Position numbers and translations under genes: made by a program. Of a stretch of DNA of 64,000 nt, positions 41,052 to 48,995 are shown piece after piece. The stretch is from Piscinibacter lacus (lineage in GTDB: Bacteria > Pseudomonadota > Gammaproteobacteria > Burkholderiales > Burkholderiaceae_C), in assembly GCF_016735685.1 (NCBI RefSeq), contig NZ_JAERRA010000001.1:2202920-2266919 (forward strand), in the 5' to 3' direction. The notes beneath the pieces were generated by a model. That model ran no database searches, had not been told where the DNA came from, and saw nothing but the letters and a program-made list of their open reading frames with translations. The stretch's first letter is position 1. Every line of letters starts with the position of its first letter.

Positions 41052-42629
41052 ATGCGATCTGCCCTTTTCGTCGATTTCGACAACGTCTTCACCGGACTCA
41101 GCCGGCTCGGCCCCAGTTATGCCGAGGCCTTCGCCCGCCAGCCCACCCGCTGGCTGGACTGGCTGGTGCAGACGCTGGCGCGGCCGCCCGGCGCCGAGGG
41201 CAGCTCGCAGCGGCGCATCCTGGTGCGGCGCTGCTACCTGAACCCCGAGCCCTACAAGCGCTTTCGCATCGGCTTCAGCCGCGCCGGCTTCGAGATCGTC
41301 GACTGCCCGCCCATGACCGCCGCCGGCAAGACCAGCACCGACATCCACATGGTGCTGGACATCATCGATGTCTTGCAGTCGGCCACCCGCTACGACGAGT
41401 TCATCGTCTTCTCGGCCGATGCCGACTTCACCCCCGTGCTGCGCAAGCTGCGCCGCGAGGACCGCCGCACCACCGTCTTCGCGGCCGGCGCCACCTCGGC
41501 GTCCTACGATGCCTCGGCCGACCTGATCATCGACGCCGAGGCCTTCCTGCGCGAAGCCCTGGGCGTGCAGGACGGCGAACCCGACCTGGCGGCCAGCTCG
41601 CTCGACAGCGTGATGGCCCAGGCCGAAGCCGTCGTCTGGCGGGTGATGGACCGGGCCGAGCAGCCGGTGCCGCTGCCGGCGCTGACCAAGGCCCTGGCCG
41701 TGCAGGTGCCCGAGCTGCCGCTGAGCGACTGGGCCGGCAAGGGCACCTTCCTCGCCCTGCTCAAGAGCCTGCCGCTGGACCCGCTGCGCATCGACCGCGA
41801 GCTCAATGCCATGGTCGACCCGCGCCGCATGCTGCGCGCTGCGCCGGCCGGCCCGGGCGCCCTCGCGGCGGCGGGCCCTTTCACCGCCCCCCTCCCCGCC
41901 AGCCCATCCGCAACCCCGCCCGCCGCGCCGCGCCCGCCCGTCGGCTTCAGCCCGCTGCATCCGCCGCTGCCGGCCGGCGAAGCCGCCGGCCACGGGCCGA
42001 TGCTGGAGCAGCTCAGCCGCCTGATCGTCGAGGAAGTGGCTGCGGCGGAAGCGCCGATCCCGGCCGCCCGCCTGGCCCAGATCGCCCGCGCGCGGCTGCC
42101 CGGCATCGAGGTGCACTGGCTCGGCCACGGCAGTTGGAAGAAGCTGCTGGACGCGCTTTCGCTGCCCGGCGTGCAGATCGTCTGGCAGGCCCTGGTCGGC
42201 TATGCCCTGGACCCCAGCCGCCACAGCCTGCCCGGGCTGGCCACCGAGCCAGCCCACCCGCTGCGCGCCAGCGTGGCCCCGCTGCTCGACGCCGTGGGCC
42301 TGCCGGCGCTCAAGCCGGCCCAGTACCGCGCGCAGCTCGAAGGCCTGGCTCAGGCCCTGAGCCTCAAGCCCTACAGCCTGGGCGCCGTCACCCAGGCCAT
42401 GCACGAGCACTGCCAGCGCCAGCAGCAGCCCGTCAGCCGCGACCAGTGCCTGCGCCTGCTGCGCACCCTGGTCTTCCACGGCTTCGAGCCCGAGGCCGGC
42501 CCGCACGGCGTCGAGGACCTGGTGGCCCTGACCTGCGGCGTGATCCTCAGCGCCTGCGCCCGCGAAGGCGTGAAGGTCGAGGACAGCGACCGGGCCGCGC
42601 TGATCGGATGGATGACGGAAGAGGGCTAA
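41052..42629 (+). CDS. NYN-domain nuclease with LOTUS/OST-HTH domains
   Basis: 525 residues from ATG 41052. Residues 1-165 form a NYN (PIN-like) domain: ALFVDFDNVFTGLSRLG, KTSTDIHMVLDIIDVLQ and EFIVFSADADFTPVLRKLR, with the acidic residues for metal-dependent RNase activity in place. Two OST-HTH/LOTUS-like domains follow, at ~185-265 (AEAVVWRVMDRAEQPVPLPA then WAGKGTFLALLKSLP) and ~318-400 (LIVEEVAAAEAPIPAARLAQ, WLGHGSWKKLLDAL). A C-terminal helical domain completes it. LOTUS domains bind RNA (G-rich or G-quadruplex in some studies), so it is likely an RNA-processing or RNA-surveillance enzyme. Stand-alone gene, start facing away from the methyltransferase. Confidence 0.88.
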   Translation: MRSALFVDFDNVFTGLSRLGPSYAEAFARQPTRWLDWLVQTLARPPGAEGSSQRRILVRRCYLNPEPYKRFRIGFSRAGFEIVDCPPMTAAGKTSTDIHMVLDIIDVLQSATRYDEFIVFSADADFTPVLRKLRREDRRTTVFAAGATSASYDASADLIIDAEAFLREALGVQDGEPDLAASSLDSVMAQAEAVVWRVMDRAEQPVPLPALTKALAVQVPELPLSDWAGKGTFLALLKSLPLDPLRIDRELNAMVDPRRMLRAAPAGPGALAAAGPFTAPLPASPSATPPAAPRPPVGFSPLHPPLPAGEAAGHGPMLEQLSRLIVEEVAAAEAPIPAARLAQIARARLPGIEVHWLGHGSWKKLLDALSLPGVQIVWQALVGYALDPSRHSLPGLATEPAHPLRASVAPLLDAVGLPALKPAQYRAQLEGLAQALSLKPYSLGAVTQAMHEHCQRQQQPVSRDQCLRLLRTLVFHGFEPEAGPHGVEDLVALTCGVILSACAREGVKVEDSDRAALIGWMTEEG

Positions 42630-42683
42630 GCCGCGGGATCGACCCGCCGCGGCATCGCGCGGCCCGCTGCGCTCGCGTCGCGC

Positions 42684-42947
42684 TCAGCGCGGGCGATGCA
42701 CCTCGCCCCGGTGGCCGACACGGATGACCTCGACCACGATCGCCATGTCGTCGATGGCATAGACGATGCGGTAGACGCCCTGGCGGATGCGGTACAGCTC
42801 CGCGCCGCTCAGCTTTTCGCAGCCGGGGCCGCGCGGTTCGTCGCGCAGCCCTTCGATGCGGGCCAGGATGCGCAGCACATCGGGCCGGGGAATGCCGCGC
42901 AGGTCCTTGGCGACCGAGGGCCGGACGCGCAGCTCAAATCGTGCCAT
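42684..42947 (-). CDS. RelE/ParE-family toxin
   Basis: 87 residues. RelE-fold signatures: FELRVRPSVAKDLRGIP, CEKLSGAELYRIRQGVYRIV and the final VVEVIRVGHRGEVHR. The basic residues used for ribosome-dependent mRNA cleavage (Arg of YRIRQGVYRIVY, Arg/His near the end) are present. It overlaps the antitoxin gene by 14 bases, with the antitoxin first, the typical order for translational coupling. Confidence 0.93.
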   Translation of the reverse strand: MARFELRVRPSVAKDLRGIPRPDVLRILARIEGLRDEPRGPGCEKLSGAELYRIRQGVYRIVYAIDDMAIVVEVIRVGHRGEVHRPR

Positions 42948-43170
42948 CGGCCTTGAGCTGGGCGAGGAAGGCCTCGTAGGCCATGGCCGGTTCCTCGGCG
43001 CGGGCGCGGGCGGTGCTCAGGTCGTCTTGGTCGTCCCGAAGCGCCTCGCGCAGCGCCTCATTGACGATGTCGGACATGCTGCGCTGGCTGACCGCCGCCT
43101 TCAGGCGCAAGGCCTGGTGCAGCTCGGGCGCGAGGTAGAGGGTGGAGCGGATGGGATCGGCGGCAGACAT
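42934..43170 (-). CDS. Ribbon-helix-helix antitoxin
   Basis: 78 residues from ATG 43170. The N-terminal RHH domain is IRSTLYLAPELHQALRLKAA then VSQRSMSDIVNEALREAL, the fold of CopG/RelB-like antitoxins. The acidic C-terminal stretch (DDQDDLSTARARAEE) would wrap the toxin. The promoter and a palindromic operator lie directly upstream (43197-43226), so the pair is probably autoregulated. Confidence 0.92.
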   Translation of the reverse strand: MSAADPIRSTLYLAPELHQALRLKAAVSQRSMSDIVNEALREALRDDQDDLSTARARAEEPAMAYEAFLAQLKADGTI

Positions 43171-43196
43171 GGCGGGGCTCCAGGCTCGGAGGCCCC

Positions 43197-43226
43197 ATCG
43201 TAACGCCATGACGTCACGACGTCATG
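43197..43226 (-). promoter_or_regulatory. Promoter and palindromic operator of the toxin-antitoxin module
   Basis: On the minus strand ATGACG (43225-43220) and TACGAT (43202-43197) are 17 bases apart. The inverted repeat CATGACGT-CACG-ACGTCATG (43207-43226) covers the -35 and spacer and includes a TGACGTCA palindrome. This fits binding of RHH dimers that block transcription. Confidence 0.65.
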
Positions 43227-43229
43227 ACT

Positions 43230-46031
43230 TCAGTGCGCCTCGTCCCAGTTCCGCCCCACCCCCGGCTCGGCCAGCAGGGGCACGGCCAGTTGCGCCACGC
43301 CGGCCATGCGGGCGGGGACCTCGGTCTTGACCCAGTCCAGCTCGGCCTCGGGCACCTCCAGCACCAGTTCGTCATGCACCTGCATGACCATGCGGCTGGC
43401 GCGGCCCTCGGCATCGAGCTGGTCCTGCACGGCCACCATGGCCAGCTTGATCAGGTCGGCGGCCGTGCCCTGCATGGGCGCGTTGATGGCCTGGCGTTCG
43501 GCCGCCGTGCGGCGCGGGCCGTTGCCGCCGCGGATCTCGGGCAAGTGCACGCGGCGGCCGAAGTAGGTCTCGACATAGCCCTGGGCGCGGGCCTGCTCGC
43601 GGACGGTATCCATGTAGCGCTTCACGCCGGCAAAGCGCTCGAAGTAGCGCTCGATGTAGTCCTTGGCCGCCTTCTGCTCGATGCCCAGGGCGCTGGCCAG
43701 GCCGAAGGCACCCATGCCGTAGATCAGGCCGAAGTTGATCGTCTTGGCATAGCGGCGCTGCTCGGTGCTGACCTGGTCGACGGGGACGCCGAACACTTCC
43801 GAGGCGGTCGCGCGGTGCACGTCCAGGCCCTGCTCGAAGGCGCGGACCAGGGCCGGGTCGCCGCTGAGATGGGCCATGATGCGCAGCTCGATCTGCGAGT
43901 AGTCGCAGCTCACCAGCACATGGCCCGGGGGGGCGATGAAGGCTTCGCGGATGCGGCGGCCCTCGGCCGTGCGGATGGGGATGTTCTGCAGATTGGGGTC
44001 GCTGCTGGCCAGCCGGCCGGTCACGGCCACGGCCTGGGCATAGTGGGTGTGCACGCGGCCGGTGGCGGGGTTGACCATGCCGGGCAGCTTGTCGGTGTAG
44101 GTGCCCTTGAGCTTGGCCAGGCTGCGGTGGGCCAGGATGGTGGCCGGCAGCGGGTGGTCGGCGGCCAGCTTCTCCAGCACCTCCTCGTCGGTGGAGGGCG
44201 CGCCGCTGGCGGTCTTCTTCAGCACCGGCAGCTTCTGCTGGTTGAACAGGATCTCGCCGATCTGCTTGGGGCTGCCCAGGTTGAAGGGCTGACCGGCCAG
44301 CTCATAGGCCTTGGCCTCCAGCGCGAGCATGCGTTCGGCCAGCTCGCGGCTTTGCTGGCCGAGCAGGGCGCTGTCGATCAACACGCCGTGGCGCTCGATG
44401 CGCTGCAGCACGCGCGAGGCCGGCATCTCGATGCGCTCATAGACCTCGCGCAGCCGCGGCGCATGCTGAAGCTGCGGCCACAGCACCTGGTGGACGTGCA
44501 GCGTCATCTCGCTGTCCTCGCCCGAGTAGCGGGTGGCGGTGTCGAGATCGACCTGGGCGAAGGGAATCTGCTGCGCGCCCTTGCCGGCCACCTGCTCGTA
44601 GCTCAGGCCACTGCGGTTCAGGTGGCGGCTGGCCAGGCTCTCCAGGCTGTGCGCCTTGTGGGCTTCGAGCACATAGCTTTGCAGCAGGGTGTCGTGCGCA
44701 TAGCCGGCCACGGCGATGCCGTGGTTGGCGAAGACATGCTGGTCGTACTTGATGTGCTGGCCCAGCTTCGCGCGGGCCGGGTCCAGCAGCCAGGAGCGCA
44801 GGCGGTCCAGCACCGCGTCCAGCGGCAGTTGCTCGGGCGCGCCAGGGTAGTCGTGGGCCAGGGGGATGTAGCAGGCCTCGCCCGGCTGCACGCTGAAGGA
44901 CAGGCCGACGATGCGGGCACGCAAGCTGTCGAGGCTGTCGGTCTCGGTGTCCAGCGCGACCAGCTCGGCCGCCTGGAGGCGGGCGAACCAGCGCTCGAAG
45001 GCCTCCCAGGTGGTGATGCATTCATGCACCGGCGTGCCGATGGGCGGGATGACGGGCACCCAGTCGGCAGCGTCGGCGGCGGAGGGCGTCGCCGGGGCGC
45101 CCTCGCCCTCGGCGGGCGTCGCATCGGGCGAGGCCGCCGCCGCGGCCGGCAACTCGACGCCCAGCTCGCCAGCCAGCTCCTTGCCCCAGGTCTTGAAGCC
45201 ATGGCGGGCGTAGAAATCGAGCAGGGCCTCGGCCGGCGCATCCTGCCAGGCCAGGCCGTCCCAGGCCGGCCAGCCGGGCAGGCTGGGCGCCAGGTCGCAG
45301 TCGCACTTGACGGTGACCAGGCTGCGGGCGGTCGGCAGCCAGTCCAGGGCCTCGCGCAGCTTCTCGCCGGCCACGCCCTTGATGGACGCGGCGGCGGCGA
45401 TGACGCCGTCGAGCGAGCCATGTTCGGCAATCCACTTGGCCGCCGTCTTGGGGCCGACCTTCTCCACCCCGGGCACGTTGTCGACCGCATCGCCCATCAG
45501 CGTCAGGTAATCGACGATGCGATCGGGCGGCACGCCGAACTTGGCCATCACGCCGGCCGGGTCCAGGCGCTCGCCGCTCATGGTGTTGATGAGCATGACG
45601 TGGGCATCGACGAGCTGGGCCAGGTCCTTGTCGCCGGTGGAAATGACGACCGACTCGCCGCGTGCGGCTGCCGCGCGGGCCAGGGTGCCGATGACGTCGT
45701 CGGCCTCGATGCCGGGCTGCACGATCACCGGCCAGCCGAGCAGGCGCACCACCTCGTGGATGGGCGCGATCTGCGCGGCCAGGTCCTCGGGCATGGCGCT
45801 GCGCTGGGCCTTGTAGGCGGGATAGAGCGCGTCGCGGAAGGTCGGGCCGGAGGCATCGAAGACGCAGGCCGCGCGGGCGGCCGGGAACTGCTCGCGCAAG
45901 CGCCTGAGCATGGCGACCATGCCGTGCACGGCGCCGGTGGGGCGGCCGCCGGGGCCGCGCAGGTCCGGCAGGGCGTGGTAGGCGCGGTAGAGGTAGCTGG
46001 AGCCGTCGACCAGCAGCAGGGAGGTGCTCAT
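43230..46031 (-). CDS. polA: DNA polymerase I
   Basis: 933 residues from ATG 46031. The 5'-3' exonuclease domain starts LLLVDGSSYLYRAYHALPDL and carries GIEADDVIGTLA and TGDKDLAQLV. The 3'-5' proofreading domain is intact (LVALDTETDSLDSLRARIVG, KYDQHVFANHG, YSGEDSEMTL). Polymerase motifs: A, CDYSQIELRIMAHLSGD; B, RRYAKTINFGLIYGMGAFG; C, QVHDELVLEVPE. It acts in Okazaki-fragment processing and repair. An Ala/Pro-rich insert (residues ~295-320) separates the nuclease domains. The stop is 59 bases from the antitoxin start on the same strand. Confidence 0.98.
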   Translation of the reverse strand: MSTSLLLVDGSSYLYRAYHALPDLRGPGGRPTGAVHGMVAMLRRLREQFPAARAACVFDASGPTFRDALYPAYKAQRSAMPEDLAAQIAPIHEVVRLLGWPVIVQPGIEADDVIGTLARAAAARGESVVISTGDKDLAQLVDAHVMLINTMSGERLDPAGVMAKFGVPPDRIVDYLTLMGDAVDNVPGVEKVGPKTAAKWIAEHGSLDGVIAAAASIKGVAGEKLREALDWLPTARSLVTVKCDCDLAPSLPGWPAWDGLAWQDAPAEALLDFYARHGFKTWGKELAGELGVELPAAAAASPDATPAEGEGAPATPSAADAADWVPVIPPIGTPVHECITTWEAFERWFARLQAAELVALDTETDSLDSLRARIVGLSFSVQPGEACYIPLAHDYPGAPEQLPLDAVLDRLRSWLLDPARAKLGQHIKYDQHVFANHGIAVAGYAHDTLLQSYVLEAHKAHSLESLASRHLNRSGLSYEQVAGKGAQQIPFAQVDLDTATRYSGEDSEMTLHVHQVLWPQLQHAPRLREVYERIEMPASRVLQRIERHGVLIDSALLGQQSRELAERMLALEAKAYELAGQPFNLGSPKQIGEILFNQQKLPVLKKTASGAPSTDEEVLEKLAADHPLPATILAHRSLAKLKGTYTDKLPGMVNPATGRVHTHYAQAVAVTGRLASSDPNLQNIPIRTAEGRRIREAFIAPPGHVLVSCDYSQIELRIMAHLSGDPALVRAFEQGLDVHRATASEVFGVPVDQVSTEQRRYAKTINFGLIYGMGAFGLASALGIEQKAAKDYIERYFERFAGVKRYMDTVREQARAQGYVETYFGRRVHLPEIRGGNGPRRTAAERQAINAPMQGTAADLIKLAMVAVQDQLDAEGRASRMVMQVHDELVLEVPEAELDWVKTEVPARMAGVAQLAVPLLAEPGVGRNWDEAH

Positions 46032-46094
46032 GCCGGCATTGTCGATGCCGCACCGTGGCGGGGGGCCGCCGGGGGGCCTCCTACAATCCGGCGC

Positions 46095-46598
46095 ATGCAC
46101 GCCCACACCCACCCCGCTCGCCGCTCGTCTGCCCCGCTGCCGGCCGGCACGGGCCGGGTGATGATGCACCGGCTCAGGCAGGGCCTGCTGGCCGCCCTGC
46201 TGCTGCCGGCCCTGGCCCCGGCTGCCGATCTGACGGCCCCGCCGCGGCTGGCCGACCGGCCGGCGGCCGCCACCCCGGCACCGGCCGCAGCCGCGGCCAG
46301 CGCCCCCGCGCTGCGCCACCGCGTCACCCGCGCGAGCCCGGGCGACAGCGACACCGGCCCGACCGGCGACCGCCGCGAACCGCGCATCGAGCGCCGCGTG
46401 GTCGAGGACGATGCCGCCCGCATCGTGGAGCTGCGCGTGCGCGGTGCCGTGCAGCGCATGACGGTCACGCCCAAGGGCGACGGCCCGATCCAGCAGCCCT
46501 ACGAGATCCAGCCGACCGACGCCGGCCGCGATTTCGGCGAAGGTCCCAGCCTCAGCCGCACCGGCGGTCAGCGCACCTGGCGCGTCTTCTCCTTCTGA
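46095..46598 (+). CDS. DUF2782-like exported protein
   Basis: 167 residues; ATG 46095 or ATG 46161 (the latter gives a better signal peptide, MHRLRQGLLAALLLPALAPA). The C-terminal ~70 residues (RREPRIERRVVEDDAARIVE, LRVRGAVQRMTVTPKGDGPI, YEIQPTDAGRDFG) match the DUF2782 family of small periplasmic proteins found beside polA and thrB in beta- and gammaproteobacteria. Function unknown. Divergent from polA with a 63-base gap. Confidence 0.82.
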   Translation: MHAHTHPARRSSAPLPAGTGRVMMHRLRQGLLAALLLPALAPAADLTAPPRLADRPAAATPAPAAAAASAPALRHRVTRASPGDSDTGPTGDRREPRIERRVVEDDAARIVELRVRGAVQRMTVTPKGDGPIQQPYEIQPTDAGRDFGEGPSLSRTGGQRTWRVFSF

Positions 46599-46656
46599 GC
46601 GGCGCAGCGCGCGCCGCCCGGACTGTTTCTGCCCACGTTCCCAGGACCTGCCACGC

Positions 46657-47649
46657 ATGGCCGTGTTCACCGAGGTCGGCTTCGACGCCGCCGCTGCGCT
46701 CATCGCCCGTCTCGGGCTCGGCCGACTCACCGAGCTGCAGCCCATCGCCGCAGGCATCGAGAACACCAATTACTTCGTCGTCAGCGAGCGCGAAGGGCAG
46801 CGGCTCGACCATGTGCTGACCGTCTTCGAGCGCCTGAGCGCCGAGCAACTGCCCTTCTACCTGGAGCTGATGCGCCACCTGGCGCGCCGCGGCCTGCCGG
46901 TGCCCGAGCCCCAGGCCGATGCCGAGGGCCGCATCCTGCATCGCCTGGCCGGCAAGCCGGCCGCCGTGGTCGACCGCCTGCGCGGCAAGAGCGTGATGGC
47001 GCCGCAGCCCCTGCACTGCGCGCAACTCGGCACCCTGCTGGCCCGCATGCACGGGGCGGTGCAGGACTTTCCGCTGCAGCAGCCCAATCTGCGCGGCCTG
47101 GCCTGGTGGGAAGCCACGGTGCCGCTGGTGCGGCCGCATCTCGCGCCCGAACAGCTCGCGCTGATCGATGCCGAGCTGCGCTTCCAGCAGGCCCTGGCCG
47201 CCTCGGCGGACCATGCCGCGCTGCCGCGCGGCGCCGTGCATGCCGATCTGTTCCGCGACAACGCCATGTTCGATGACGGGCCGGACGGCCCGCAGACGCG
47301 GCTGTCGGGCTGCTTCGATTTCTACTTCGCCGGCTGCGACAGCTTCGGCTTCGACCTGGCCGTCTGCCTGAACGACTGGTGCATCGATGCCGCCACCGGT
47401 CGGCTCGACCCGGCCCGCAGCGAGGCCCTGCTGGCCGCCTACGAAGCCGTGCGGCCGCTGGGCACCGAGGAACGCGCCCTGCTGCCGGCCCTGCTGCGCA
47501 GCGCGGCGATGCGCTTCTGGGTCTCGCGGCTCTGGGACTACCACCTGCCGCGCGAGGCCCACATGCTGACGCCGCATGACCCGCGCCATTTCGAGCGCGT
47601 GCTGCGCGAGCGCATCGCCCGCCCCTGGCCGGCAGCGGTGGCGGCATGA
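46657..47649 (+). CDS. thrB: Homoserine kinase (APH-fold, type II)
   Basis: 330 residues. The aminoglycoside-phosphotransferase-like fold is shown by IAAGIENTNYFVV (nucleotide-binding start), FYLELMRHLARRGLPVPEP, the Brenner motif HADLFRDNAMF (near residue 194) and the following GCFDFYFAGCDSFGFDLAVC. It phosphorylates homoserine in threonine synthesis. It belongs to the kinase family typical of Pseudomonas and Burkholderiales, not the GHMP family. The ATGA overlap with the next gene suggests an operon DUF2782-thrB-BPSS1780. Confidence 0.96.
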   Translation: MAVFTEVGFDAAAALIARLGLGRLTELQPIAAGIENTNYFVVSEREGQRLDHVLTVFERLSAEQLPFYLELMRHLARRGLPVPEPQADAEGRILHRLAGKPAAVVDRLRGKSVMAPQPLHCAQLGTLLARMHGAVQDFPLQQPNLRGLAWWEATVPLVRPHLAPEQLALIDAELRFQQALAASADHAALPRGAVHADLFRDNAMFDDGPDGPQTRLSGCFDFYFAGCDSFGFDLAVCLNDWCIDAATGRLDPARSEALLAAYEAVRPLGTEERALLPALLRSAAMRFWVSRLWDYHLPREAHMLTPHDPRHFERVLRERIARPWPAAVAA

Positions 47650-48467
47650 AGCTGCGCCGGGTTCGTCCCTTGCAGGGCCTGGCCTGGGTGCGAGCCGGCT
47701 TCTCGGCCTTCGGCGCCCAGCCCCTGGCCTATTCGGCCCAGCTTGGCCTGGCCGGCGTGATGCTGCTGCTGATCAGCATGCTGCCCGGCGGGCCGCTGCT
47801 GTCCATCGCCCTGCTGCCGCTGCTGAGCTGGGGCTTCACCGTGTCGGGCCGCGAGCAGGCCGCCGGGCGCCGCATGCCCGCCCTGCCCTGGCTGGACGCC
47901 CTGCGCGACCCGCGCCAGCGCCGCGGCTTTGCCGCGCTGGGCCTGCTCTATGCCGGCCTGACCTTCGGCAGCAGCCTGCTGGCCGATGCGCTCGACGGCG
48001 GTCGCTTCAATGCCTTCGTCGAGCAGTTGGCCCGCGATTCGGCCGCGGGCGGCGGCACGCTGGACGCCAGCGGCCTGGAAGGCTCGATGGCCCTGCGCAT
48101 CGCCTTGCTCGGTGCCGTCTCGCTGGTGTTCTGGCACGCCCCGGCCCTGCTGGTCTGGGGCCGCAAGACGGTGGCGCAGGCGGTGTTCGGCAGCGTGCTG
48201 GCCTGCTGGCGCGGCCTGGGCGCCTACCTGCTGATGGGCCTAGGCTGGTTCCTGCTGCTGCTGGTCTGCCTGGCGCTGGTGCAGGTGATGCTGATCGGCC
48301 TGGGGCTGATCCAGGCCGCCAGCCTGGCGGCGCTGCCGGCCGGCATGGCGTTCTCGACGGCCTTCTATGCCTCGCTGTGGCGCGTCTACACCGACAGCTT
48401 CGAGGAAGAAGGCCCGGCCACCGCCGGGGCGGCGGCGGCAGTCAATCCGCCGGCGCCCTCCGCCTGA
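47646..48467 (+). CDS. BPSS1780-like integral membrane protein
   Basis: 273 residues with six or so hydrophobic segments (AYSAQLGLAGVMLLLISMLP, LLSIALLPLLSWGFTVSG, AALGLLYAGLTFGSSLLA, IALLGAVSLVFWHAPALLVW, WFLLLLVCLALVQVMLIGLG). The WHAPALLVWG and FSTAFYASLWRVYTDSF patterns match the BPSS1780 family of Burkholderiales membrane proteins of unknown function. Translationally coupled to thrB. Its last 82 bases overlap the convergent DUF3579 gene. Confidence 0.88.
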   Translation: MKLRRVRPLQGLAWVRAGFSAFGAQPLAYSAQLGLAGVMLLLISMLPGGPLLSIALLPLLSWGFTVSGREQAAGRRMPALPWLDALRDPRQRRGFAALGLLYAGLTFGSSLLADALDGGRFNAFVEQLARDSAAGGGTLDASGLEGSMALRIALLGAVSLVFWHAPALLVWGRKTVAQAVFGSVLACWRGLGAYLLMGLGWFLLLLVCLALVQVMLIGLGLIQAASLAALPAGMAFSTAFYASLWRVYTDSFEEEGPATAGAAAAVNPPAPSA

Positions 48468-48784
48468 GGCGGATCCGGCAGCAAGCAGGCCTCGGTGGTC
48501 TGCAAGCGGTTGTCGCGGGCAAAGTTCATCACGAACTCCCAGGCGCGCGGCTCCAGCTCGCGCAGCGCCTCGTTGACGACCACGCATTTCACACCGCCCA
48601 TCACCGTGGGCACGCAGTAGGGCGAGTAGCCGATGTGCCCGCCGCGGACCGGCGCCGCCCGGCCGGGGCGAAAGCTGCTCATCGCGCCGGCCAGTCGTTC
48701 GGACCAATCGCTGGGGCGGAAGCTGCGGCCGTCGGCCGTCTGGCCGAGGATGACGATTTCGCGGGGGGCTTCGGGATGCGGCAC
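48386..48784 (-). CDS. DUF3579 protein
   Basis: 132 residues from GTG 48784; an ATG at 48868 would add a 28-residue Pro/Ala leader. The core REIVILGQTADGRSFRPSDW, SERLAGAMSSF, GYSPYCVPTVMGGVKCVVVN and WEFVMNFARDNRLQTTEACL is the full DUF3579 signature. The family is almost confined to betaproteobacteria and lies next to argD/argF, as here, but has no established function; a role in arginine metabolism is only contextual. The last ~25 residues are low complexity and overlap the end of the opposite-strand BPSS1780 gene. Confidence 0.88.
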   Translation of the reverse strand: MPHPEAPREIVILGQTADGRSFRPSDWSERLAGAMSSFRPGRAAPVRGGHIGYSPYCVPTVMGGVKCVVVNEALRELEPRAWEFVMNFARDNRLQTTEACLLPDPPQAEGAGGLTAAAAPAVAGPSSSKLSV

Positions 48785-48995
48785 GGTCGGGTGAGACAGG
48801 GGGGCGGGCGGCGCGGTGGCGCCATGGGCCCTGGGGCGCGGGTGGGCGATGAAGGGATCGCCCGGCATTCTCGCGCAGGCCGGGCGGGACTTGCGCAGTG
48901 CAGCAACGACTGTGCCGTCATGGGGACTGTCACCGGGGGCCTGGCCTGCGCTTCGTAGAATCGCGCGCTTGTCCGACGACCCGGAGCGCTGCCGT

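Noticed and set aside
46032..46769. Upstream extension of polA
   Set aside because: Antisense to the DUF2782 gene; PolA homology begins exactly at MSTSLLLVDG.
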